From: Xanthostigma xanthostigma
Taxonomy: Eukaryota; Arthropoda; Insecta; Raphidioptera; Raphidiidae
Assembly: GCA_963575645.1 (NCBI GenBank)
Contig: OY754473.1
Span: 6,882,001-6,946,000, forward strand
Direction of reading: 5' to 3'
DNA length: 64,000 nt
Numbering within the stretch: position 1 is the first letter of the stretch; every line of letters starts with the position of its first letter. The translations under genes and the position numbers were made by a program. This document shows positions 23,664 through 33,106 of this stretch, in pieces. The notes below the pieces were generated by a model, which saw nothing but the letters and a program-made list of their open reading frames with translations, was not told the origin of the DNA and did not search any database.

Positions 23664-25806
23664 TTACTTCCACTGAAGAAATACAATTAAAAAACTCGCC
23701 ACCGTTTGCAAAATAGACGGTATTAAAGCTAAGTCGATAGTAAAAAACCCATGCGCAGTCAAAAATATATCTTCGTGATGCACTTGTGAAGAGAAACATT
23801 CCAAAGCTTTTCTTGTAATAGTTTCCGGCACATCGGACATTTCACGGACTATTTCATCCAGTATCGTTTTTGTCGAGCTTATTTCAGAGTAAACCGAACA
23901 AGAATTGAACGACAACATGTAGATTTCAATCTGAAACAAAATGTTTTAGATTCAATAAAACCACACGGTACAGTGGTTTCGTTCTGACGAAAACAAATTC
24001 TTCTTTTTTAATTGAGGCACACTTTATTGGGCGTAACGAAATGTGAAACACCCCAATTCGCCACTCACTGGAGAGGGGAGATTATCGATCGCCTCACTCC
24101 TTCCGAAGTTAATAAGGCTGCATTGAATCCTCATTTCTCCCGACCCGATGTTGGCCGATGTCGAACGATATTGGAAGAAGAGCAAACACCAAGATTATAA
24201 AAGGAAATCCGTCTTCCTTTTCCAACGTAGACGTAAATCTTAGTGTGTTTACTTTTCTTCCAATATCGTTCGACATCGGCCAACATCGGATCGGGAGAAA
24301 CGAAGATCCAATACAGCAACTTCTTAAGGAGTGGGGCGAACGACAATGTCTCCTCTCTCCAACCTGAGTGACGAATAGAGGCGTTGCACATTTCGTTACG
24401 CCCCCGTTTCTTGACACGTGAACTTCGACATCGGTCAACATCGGATCGGGAGAAACGAAGATCCAATGCAGCAACTTCTTAAGGAGTGGGGCGATCGACA
24501 ATGTCTCCTCTCTCCAGCCTGAGTGACAAATAGAGGCGTTGCACATTTTGTTACGCCCCCGTTTCTTGACACGTGAACTTGCCAATTAAATCAGGGTATA
24601 CTTACGAGTAAGAATAAAGTCCAGCAAGCCGATAAAAGCAAGAAATTGAAGGCGAATCCGGATTCTTGATAATTTTCTTTTCGCAGATCGTTGTCCGTCA
24701 ATTGATGGATCGGTGAATATACGTAGACCAAGATGATCAGTTGGACTTGTACAACCACGAGTAATAGATTGCAGCCAAATACTGCGTTGATCAGTTTGAG
24801 AGTTTCGCATAGTTTATGGTGGAGTCTCATTAAAGTTTTTACTGAAAGAAATGTAAATCGTTATTTCCGACGTGAATACGTCTTTAAAATTGGAACAGCG
24901 CTCGTCTAAATGATTTCAAAGTTAAATGCAACTTCTAAACGAGTAAACAAACCTGAAATGACCTTCGGACTGAGTGCAAACAAACAATGAGTGCGAGTGA
25001 GTGGGGTCTAACATCAGATTGGGTCAAAACAAACATACAGACAATAATTGTTGAATGACAGACAAAAATTTTGGAAAGACTTTTTCTCACTTAAAAAAAA
25101 TATACAACTTACTTGAAATCGAGTTCTGATTTTCTCGTTTTGGCTTAACGTGGAGAGTAGCTCCCATTTCCGAGGGATTATATTGTTCCAAAATATTATT
25201 CAAAGACTTAAACCTGACTTTTATTTCATGTAATATAATTACGAACTCAATTACGACCACTATTGAAAATAAGTGAGGATACATTTCAAAACAATAATAC
25301 ATTGTAGCGACCACAGCGACTTCCCAATTGTTGATCATTTTAACCCAAACTAAGTATTGTATGACATTTACCACGATTCCACAAAAAAGTACACCCATCA
25401 ATATTATACATATCTTCTTTCGCAGTTTTTCGTAAAATTTTTCGAAATTTGTATTTAAACTCGTATCTACTTCTTTAATGTTTATTCTAATATCCACCAT
25501 TTTGTTGCTGTTGAAATATGACAGATATATTTCAATAATGGCAAAGCTAACATTTGCAACAATTGTACATTTATCTAAGAATCGAGGCACGCCCATTGTT
25601 TCACTGAAATTGTTGTAAATAATTTTGTCCACGCTTTTATAAATTAAAACACCAGAAAAAAAAACGAAAATTATTGAAATTATTTTATATGCAATTTTTT
25701 GTTTGCTCACTTTGGTAACCTCTTTGCCTGAAATTAAACTGAAATGAGACAGCCCCGATATATCCAGCAATATTCGGAAAAGTGTACTTTCTTCTATGAA
25801 AATCAT
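23664..25806 (-). CDS. Gustatory receptor gene D
   Basis: Exons are 25806-25113, 24841-24606 and 23930-23664, giving 398 aa. Splice ends are donor GTAAGTTG, acceptor TTCTTTCAG, donor GTAAGTATAC and acceptor TTTGTTTCAG. It starts MIFIEESTLFRILLDISGLS. The segment 2 loop reads NSNKMVDIRINI. Exon 2 reads IKTLMRLHHKLCETLKLINA, nearly the same as gene E. The C-terminus is ASFLIVFLQWK, so TY of the family motif is replaced by SF, and exon 3 is one codon shorter than in most paralogues. D and E are diverging inverted duplicates whose start codons face each other across 2.8 kb. Intron 2 carries tandem repeat units that are also present in E. Confidence 0.88.
24020..24585 (-). repeat. Tandem/inverted repeat units in intron 2 of gene D
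   Basis: Two direct units with a period of about 155 bases (landmark GTTACGCCCCCGTTTCTTGA at 24395 and 24550) are preceded by an inverted partial unit whose landmark GGGCGTAACGAAATGTG is near 24032. A further inverted pair is built on 'CTTCCAATATCGTTCGACAT' at about 24255. Several open frames here (for example 24109-24585) are translations of the repeat and not genes. Read in gene sense, the units resemble the tandem units in intron 2 of gene E. Confidence 0.8.
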
Positions 25807-25900
25807 TTTGCCTTCAAATTAGAAGATATAGAAACGAATGTATTGTTTTAACTGTTTGATATAGCGAAAGTAAATGAAAGCGTTTTAAAAATATTGGGTA
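25807..25900 (-). promoter_or_regulatory. Proximal 5' region of gene D, conserved with gene E
   Basis: Read on the minus strand, the block TTTACTTTCGCTATATCAAA followed by CAGTTAAAACAATA lies about 40-75 bases before the ATG. The matching position of gene E has TTCACTTTCGTTATAACAAA then GAGTTGAAGCAATA. Conservation outside the coding sequence between inverted duplicates makes this a candidate promoter or leader, though it could simply be young duplicated DNA. Confidence 0.4.
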
Positions 25901-26098
25901 GATATTTATTAATCAATCAAGTTTACTAGGTACTAATTCACTATCATGAAACATTACTTTACAAGAATTTATTAAAGAGCAATAATACAAGCAACATGCG
26001 TTACGACGCACATGTTATTAATTTTGTTTTATTGCTTTTTTATGGCTAAAAATAACAAATACAAAACTTAGGTCGCAGTGCCAAACCCTGCCGACAAT

Positions 26099-26542
26099 TA
26101 GGGTTGCCAGATTGGGAAAACAAAATTTCTGGACAATATTCTAAAATATCCGAACCAAAGGATTTTAGGCTGGACAAAATAAAAATCTGCATTAATCAAC
26201 CGAAACACGACATATAATTAAGTAATATGTACTTACTTAGGTATTATTGTTATAAGAAAAACGAAGCTTAATCTAACAGTCAATGGTATCTTTCAAGTCA
26301 CTTTTTTGCCACATATGTTTACATAGTATTTCCCTTAGCCGCCTTTATCATTTTAGAACCTTTGTCTGTATTTAGAAAAGATTTAAAATTAGTACAGTTT
26401 TCTTTAAAGTTTAATCGAATTATTAGCTCTGGCGGTGCATGTTTTTTATTTTTAGCTGGACATTTTGCCTAAAACCGGGACACTGGACAACGTGTAAAAT
26501 TGCTGGACAATCCAGCCACGTCCCGCCAATCTGGTAACCCTA
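26099..26542. mobile_element. Inverted-repeat element (TAGGGTTGCCAGATTGG ends)
   Basis: The left end TAGGGTTGCCAGATTGG is mirrored by CCAATCTGGTAACCCTA at the right. 'TGGACAAT' and its inverse recur just inside both ends. There is no clear target duplication and no coding frame, so the superfamily is not assigned. Confidence 0.7.
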
Positions 26543-27546
26543 CCGAGGACAATATAGTGTATTTGCTAGAACAGACAGTGTAGCTTTATTATGTGAACTT
26601 AACTTTCTTATTTTTATACAAAATAAAAAAATTTAACCTCTTAATACACCTCTTAAAAAATGCTTTTTTTAATTTCAATATTTGTTCTGTTTCATCAATT
26701 CATCATCTGAATCAACATACAGCCTCCAGTAAGTATATAATTCTCTGCCCGCAAACAAGTTGTTTAAATCCGGCCCTTATCGAGCCCATTTGATTAAAAT
26801 TTTAGTAGCATTTTTTAATTGACAAAAGTTAAATTTCAATTGTGAATAAATTCCGAGACTTTTTTCCCGTGTTTTTGGGCCCTAAAACCATTTAACAACC
26901 CCTAAATAAACCCTTTAAAATGATCCGGTTAAGACCATTTTAAATAGGCTTCGTGCCGTGATGGATTTCAATGTACCAAATTTCGTTTAAATCAATTGAC
27001 TCTTTCGAAAGTTATTGCCCGTACATATGTAAACAAACGTTTCTAAAATTGGTGCCATATTGTTCAGGAAAAATTTTATGTGGACCCCTGGGTCCCGCCA
27101 TCCGATCGACGCCAATAATGAATACGCCATGCGGCAAATACACAAAAAAACATGTACAAACAGTTGCGTTATCTAATTATGCCTATAGGCAAGTCCATTA
27201 GCGACGAATATTTTTTTATCACACTAAAAACATAAATGTGAAAAAAATGCCCAAGTTTGATACAAAGAAGAGCTTTGCTGGAAATAAGAAGTGGGATCTT
27301 AGAAGGTGGCAAATTTTCGAGCACACGAGCCATAAAAACTCGTATCTTTTTGTTGCAGTGAGCCAAAAGCTTGAATTTTTTACAGGACTTTGAAGTTATA
27401 TAGACCTTAGTATTTGATATTGATTTAAACTTGATATCTCTATCCGTACCTCAAAAGAGGGTTTTGACGGACAGACGGACGGACAATAAAATGATCTTTT
27501 ATAAGGATAACTCAGATCTTTTTTCGGACGGAAGTAACGTGTTTAC

Positions 27547-28083
27547 TAGTGATGTGCCGGATATCCGTATCCGAGGGACAAGAAAGATCCGTATCCGTAT
27601 TCCGTTAGTTTTTGGCGGATCTTTTATTAATTATTATTATTAATAATTTTCAATTCCTAGATGAAATTTTATATATATAGGTAATAGGTATAGGTGATTA
27701 GGTAATAATGAGAAACTGTTAAATTCCATTCAGATTATTTTTTATTTTTTAAAATCGTATTTGGCACCTTTATATTGCAAACATTTATCGTATGAGTACC
27801 AATAGTACATAACTGAAAGGTACTAAAAAACTATCTTTATAATGAGATATTGCACATCGATCTTTGGAAAGAGACAATCTGTTATAAGAGTTAACTCTTA
27901 AAGAGGTCAATAACTTTTTCCCATAACAGATAGTCTCTTTCCAAAGGTCGATGTGTAATATTTACCGCCGCGTACTCTAAGAAAGTTTAGATCCGTATCC
28001 GTATCCGCGGAACTTGAAACCAAATATCCGTATTCAGATCCGTATCCGCGGATATACATTTTTAACGATCCGGCACATCACTA
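27547..28083. mobile_element. hAT-like non-autonomous element, 8-bp target duplication
   Basis: The terminal inverted repeats TAGTGATGTGCCGGAT / ATCCGGCACATCACTA are flanked by perfect GTGTTTAC duplications (27539-27546 and 28084-28091), the 8-bp size of hAT transposons. Subterminal arrays of 'ATCCGTATCCG' words lie at both ends. A central palindrome around 27860-27950 pairs 'TTTGGAAAGAGACAATCTGT' with its complement. A second copy is at 36412-36931. No transposase frame. Confidence 0.9.
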
Positions 28084-28529
28084 GTGTTTACGCAGTTTTC
28101 GCTGTTTAACGGCATCGACTGACAGATGGCGGCATCAACTATCTTGAACGAAAGGTGAAACACAGCTACCAACGCAAACCGATATAAGCATCGCCAACTT
28201 AGTTTAATTTACGAGTGATTTAATTTGTTCGAAAAAGGTGAGAGTCGTAAAAACAAATTAAAAGAAGTTTCACTTCTATTGCGCGTGAAGGTTACACGCA
28301 TTCATGTTTTTTTTTTTAACTCTGAGGTAGACTGAAAATTAAAAAAAAAATAACAAACAAATATTAGAGTAGATACAATTAATATAGTATTGATATCGTC
28401 ATTAGGAGCAGATACAAACAAATGATGAGTTTTGTCGTCTCTGCAACGGACCTGGCTTTTTAATAAATTAAGCCAAAATAATTACTTAATTATGAAACTT
28501 AATTAACAGTAAATTAGTAAATAGACAAA

Positions 28530-28620
28530 TTTATTGATTGATAATATCGTCAGTCTTTTCACTTTCGTTATAACAAAGAGTTGAAGCAATATAGTTTTTC
28601 TGAGCTAATTTCCAGTCAAA
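28530..28620 (+). promoter_or_regulatory. Proximal 5' region of gene E, conserved with gene D
   Basis: TTCACTTTCGTTATAACAAA lies about 40-65 bases before the ATG and aligns with the equivalent position of gene D. There is no obvious TATA box; the AT-rich context makes such calls unreliable. Confidence 0.4.
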
Positions 28621-31600
28621 ATGATTTTTATAGAACAAAGTGAAACTTTGCGAATACTTTTAGAGATAACGGGACTCTCTCACTTCAGTTTAAAATCAGA
28701 AAAAAAGGTTACCAAAGTGACCAAATTACAAATTGCATATAAAATAATTTTGGTAATTTTTATATTTTGTTCTGGTATAAAAATTTTCGACAACGTGGAA
28801 AAATTTGTTTATTCAAATTTTGACGGGGGATGTATGAACATATCAAAAGTTTTGGATAAATTTACAGTTATTGTAAATAACTGCATCGCCATTTTAGAAA
28901 TATATGCATCATATTACTACAGCAACAAAATGGAGGATATTAGAACAAACATTGAAGAAGTAGATAAATTTTTAAATATAAGTTTTGATAAATTCTACGA
29001 AAAACGACGAAAAAGGATTTACATTACGTTGGCGCTTTGGGTTTTTTGCGAAGTTGTGTTGAGTTTAGAACAGTTCTTACTTTTCGTCAAAATTTTCAAC
29101 GGCTGGGAAGCCGCCGCGATCGGTACAATGTCTTATTTTTTCGAAATGTATCCTAAATTATTTTCAACATTGGTTGTTATTGAATACATAAATATTTTAA
29201 ATGAAATGATAATCAGGTTTAAGTCATTGAACAATATTTTGGAACATTATGAGCCATCGGAAATAGGAATTGCTCTCTGCGTAAAGCCGAAACAAGGAAA
29301 ATGGAATTTTAGTACTAGTGAGTTTATTATGGTTTTTCAAGTAAATAAAATTGTCGACCAATTTTTCTCAGACCGAACGATATATTGACAAAAAATGATA
29401 AAATTACAAATCAATATAACACAAGATGACGTCTGAGAAAAATTGGTCGACAATTTTATTTATTTGAAGAGTTCTATTCAGACGTTAATCAAAGATTTGA
29501 ATTTTTATTATGGTTTTGTTATATAAAATTTAAAAAATCCTGTGCGCCTATACCGATTTCCTTCAACCGCGCTTAAAAGTTATACGCCCACTTTTTTTCA
29601 TAATATGAATTATTTCTGAATTTATTTGTATTTATCCCTGGAACGATCTGACCATGACTGCCATGAAGATTGAAGATTTTCGTATGCGGCACACACGATT
29701 GAAGTTAACTTCTTATCGATTCAGAACGACTTTTTCTATAAATATGTAAAATATCAAACAAAACAGAGCGAATATATTTTTCCAAAAATTTCCAATTTTG
29801 AAAGAAGGGTCCCCCCTTATTACTTTTTCCGTTTTTAGAAAAACTCAAAAATCTGTGACATATTGTTCATAAACGACTTACAACTGAGGTTATTCTTATA
29901 GAAAAAATCGCGCTGAATCGATTCCAACCACTCCCGTCTCGGTATCTTTAGTCGTCTAGAAGCTACAGCGTTTTAAAATTTTTCTCTAATAATATCTCCG
30001 AAACTAAAAGTGATACAGGGTTGCGGATGGTCGGAATCTATTCAGCTTGACTTTTTCTAAAGTTCGGTTAATTTGAAACAGGTCAAAAATCGTTTGGAGT
30101 CTTAAAAAGTTGTATATTTGCAAAACGCATGAAAACATGAAACGGTTTACGATATTTGGTAAAATATATAAAAATTTCCGATATCTTTAATATTGACGTG
30201 TCTTATAGAAAAAAGCACGCTGAATCGACTAGGCCTAAGCACAAAGTCGTATCTCGATTAGTTTAGACGCTATTATTTGTGTCGAATTTTCGGTCTGTAT
30301 GTTTGTTTTGAATGACACTGTTTTCATAGTTCTAACTTGATCGAATCTAATGTAAGAGCCAACCCACTTACTCGCACTCATTGTTTCATCGCACTCAGTC
30401 CGAAGGTCATTTCAACGAACATCCTTTGTTTACTTGTTTAGAAATTGCTTTTAACTTTGAAATCATAAGACGAGCGCTGTTCCGATTTTAAAGTCGTATT
30501 CACGTCGAAAATAACGATTAACATTTCTTTCAGTAAAAACTTTAATGAGACTCCATCATAAACTATGCGAAACTCTCAGATTGATCAACGCAGTTTTTGG
30601 CTGCGACTTAGTACTCGTGGTTGTACAAGCCCAACTGATCATTTTGGTCTACGTTTATTCGCCGATACATTATTTGACAGATGAACATCTACAAAAAGTA
30701 GCCCAAGAATACGAAGTTGGTCACAATTTATTGACTGTATGTATCAGTTGGACTCTGTATTTGCTTGTAAGTACATCCTGATTTAGAGAACTTGTTCGAA
30801 AATTGTAGGCAGTGATTAATACTTATAGTTAAAATAAGTGGCACAGTTTTTATCCATGAGAAGCGTATATGCTTTTCATTGCTTTGTTGCTCCAATAAAC
30901 TGATTAGTATATCTGAGTGTTAGTAGCTTCCTACAATGTCCGAACTTAAATGGAAATTGGAAGCGTAACAAAATGTGAAACGTCCAATGCTTATATTCAC
31001 CGCTCATTGCGTCAGTGATATCGATCGTCCCACTCTTTACAAAGCAAAGAGCTGTTTCAGTTTTTGTTACGATTTTCCTCTTATGTCTGAACTGAAATAG
31101 AAATGTAAGCGTAACAAAATGTGAAACGCCCAGTGCCTATACTCGCCGCTCATTGAGTCAGTGATATCAATCGTCCCACTCTTTACAAAGCAAAAAGCTA
31201 TTTCAGTTTTCGTTACGATTTTTCTCCTATATCTGAACTGAAATGGAAGCGTAACGAAATGTGTAACGGCCAATGCCTATACTCGCCGCTCATTGAGTCA
31301 GTGATCTCGATTGTCCCATTCTTTACGAAGCAAACTGCGTTAAACCACGAACTGTTTCAGTTTTTGTTACGTTTTGTCATATAACAAAGTAAAATAAAGT
31401 TCTTAAAAAAATGTACATTTTATTTCAGATTCAGATCTACACGTTATCATTCATTTCTTGTTCGGTTTACGCGGAAGTAAACTCGACAAAAACGATACTA
31501 GATCAAATAATTCGAGAATTATCAGACGTGCCAGAAACTATTAAAAGAAAAGCTTTCGAATTTTTTTCAGCACAAGTTCACCACGAAGATGTATTTCTGA

Positions 31601-31695
31601 CTGCTCATGGATTTTTTACTATCAATTTAACTTTGGTACCGTCGATTTTGCAGACAGTAATGAGTTTTTTGGTTGTATTTCTCCAGTGGAAGTAA
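28621..31695 (+). CDS. Gustatory receptor gene E (the only + strand receptor)
   Basis: Exons are 28621-29317, 30534-30766 and 31429-31695, giving 398 aa. Splice ends are donor GTGAGTTT, acceptor TTCTTTCAG, donor GTAAGTACAT and acceptor TTTATTTCAG. The start MIFIEQSETLRILLEITGLS and exon 2 IKTLMRLHHKLCETLRLINA pair it with gene D. The segment 2 loop reads YSNKMEDIRTNI. The C-terminus is MSFLVVFLQWK, again SF in place of TY. Intron 1 starts with a palindrome only about 20 bases after the donor. The last 160 bases before exon 2 are still alignable with gene D ('CGCACTCAGTCCGAAGGTCA', orientation-matched). The frame is intact. Confidence 0.88.
29339..29468. repeat. Palindrome next to the exon 1 donor of gene E
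   Basis: The arms are 'AATAAAATTGTCGACCAATT' and 'AATTGGTCGACAATTTTATT', each about 35 bases and separated by about 60. The same end words occur at 43585 and 44185, where they bound a larger insertion. Confidence 0.8.
30940..31376 (+). repeat. Three tandem units in intron 2 of gene E
   Basis: The landmark AAGCGTAAC(A/G)AAATGTG occurs at 30961, 31107 and 31247, giving periods of 146 and 140 bases. Each unit continues through 'CGCTCATTG(A/C)GTCAGTGAT' and 'TCCCA(C/T)TCTTTAC' to 'GTTTCAGTTTT(T/C)GTTACG'. Units of the same kind lie in intron 2 of gene D. Confidence 0.85.
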
Positions 31696-31985
31696 AAATA
31701 CAATTTTCATTATTCTGTTTCTTGAAATTGCGGGGGACTAATCGTTCTACCACCCCCAGCACACGGTACTGTGTTCTTTTAAATAGCACTCTGTAATATT
31801 CAGAAAATTTTCTAATTTTAAAATTATTCCCTTTATTTAAATATTGATAATAATAATAATAATAATCTTTATAAGTACCAGATTAAAGCACCTGTTTGAA
31901 AAAACTGAGGTCAAAACTAAAGAAATAACCGCTTAATTAATATATCAGTTCACTGGTGTTCTGTACTTGGAAATTACTTCTATAA

Positions 31986-32290
31986 TAAACTCCATTTAAC
32001 GTCACTCGATATAACGACAAACTCCTTAAAACGTCGAAATTACTTAAATCTAGTTGGTTTAACTTGTCGCTCATACAAATGATACACTCTAAATAACGAC
32101 CCACTCACTCTAAATAACGACAACAATACGTCATCATTAAGCAATAAACAGTGCTTGTTTGTTATCTTGTTGCTTTGTTGTTGGCACCATGCGTACCGAA
32201 GATCCTAAGAAATTCGTTCTTTTGTTTGTTGGGATTATCTTTTATATGTTTAGCTCAGCTGTAATGTTTGTTGGTCAGTTGTAAATTTTA
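31986..32290 (-). mobile_element. MITE 'AAACTCTATATAGCGACACT' family, partial copy 3
   Basis: It begins 'AACTCCATTTAACGTCACTC' (the inverse of the right end of copy 1) and carries the conserved 'CTAAATAACGACAACAATAC' and 'AAGAAATTCGTTCTTTTGTT' words. The other terminus is missing where the following retroelement-like segment begins. Confidence 0.65.
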
Positions 32291-32708
32291 TATATTACTA
32301 GCGGTCCCGTCCGGTTTCACCCGAGTGTAAACACACGAATGGGGAAAGGAGGGACATGAGTACGCACATTAATCTTAGTTTACCGAGATGAATGCTGTGT
32401 CCAAATTTCATGATGATCGGAGTTACCGTTCAAAAGTTTTTGTCGATAAAAAGCAGTATTTATACTTTTTTTAAGTGATACATTTTTTTTAAATCAATAA
32501 TTACTGTAATTAATAGAATATAATAAATAATTAATTGAAAACACTGTTGGAAAATTATTTTTATATAGGTACCTATAGTTGTAACAGTTTTCAAATGAGC
32601 TATTAATTAGATTTATTTAATTTTAATTAGTCGTAATAAAATTTTGAAAAATTGAAATGTAAGCCTTAGAAGTAAGCAATGTAGAAAATAAAAAAAATAA
32701 AAATATAT

Positions 32709-32781
32709 TCGCCGACGGGGGGCTTGAACCCAAGATCCTGGCATTAAGAGTCTTACGCACTACCGACTGAGCTATCCGGGC
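32709..32781 (-). pseudogene. tRNA-Lys(CUU)-like sequence inside a repeat
   Basis: On the minus strand it starts GCCCGGATAGCTCAGTCGGT (good A box). It has CTCTTAA at the anticodon loop (anticodon CTT) and GGGTTCAAGCC as the B box, in the right order and length for a 73-nt tRNA. The acceptor and anticodon stems contain several mismatches, and the sequence sits within a retroelement-like repeat. It is more likely a tRNA-derived repeat part or pseudogene than a working tRNA gene. Confidence 0.6.
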
Positions 32782-33106
32782 TTGTGAATGTGAGGTGCTA
32801 ATATTGCAATATTTAGTTAAGGCATTTCACCTGATAATATTTGTAAGACGGATTAATTTTGAGATACATCTTGCAACATTTTTCATTGATGTTACGCTCC
32901 AATTGGTCATAGCGTTATATTATATAGCCTATAGCCTTCCTCGATAAATGGGCTGTCCAACGAAAAAAATGTTTTTCAATTCGAACCAGTAGTTTCTGAG
33001 ATTAGCGCGTTCAACCAAACAAACAAACAAACTCTTCAGCTTTATATATTAGTATAGATTATAATATTATCTTACATCAAGTATTGTAAAGATTCATTTA
33101 TGTATA

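Larger units (their letters stand above)
25901..28500. other. Spacer between divergent genes D and E
   Basis: No gene is supported. It holds an inverted-repeat element at 26099-26542 and a hAT-like element with target duplication at 27547-28083. Between them, about 26900-27480 resembles a non-LTR retroelement tail ('TTTACAGGACTTTGAAGTTA', 'GACGGACAGACGGACGG'). Confidence 0.55.
31696..33106. other. Spacer between convergent genes E and F, repeats
   Basis: Contains an AATAAT run near 31848-31866, a reversed partial MITE at 31986-32290, and a retroelement-like segment at 32297-33058. That segment starts 'ACTAGCGGTCCCGTCCGG' and ends 'TCTTCAGCTTTATATATTAG' plus 'TATAGAT', a terminus seen in many insect non-LTR repeats. 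No gene is supported. Confidence 0.6.

Noticed and set aside
24109-24585. Frames of 158 and 111 aa on the minus strand in gene D intron 2
   Set aside because: They translate a tandem/inverted repeat (duplicated RVKKRGRN..M(C)NASI segments) and have no family signature.
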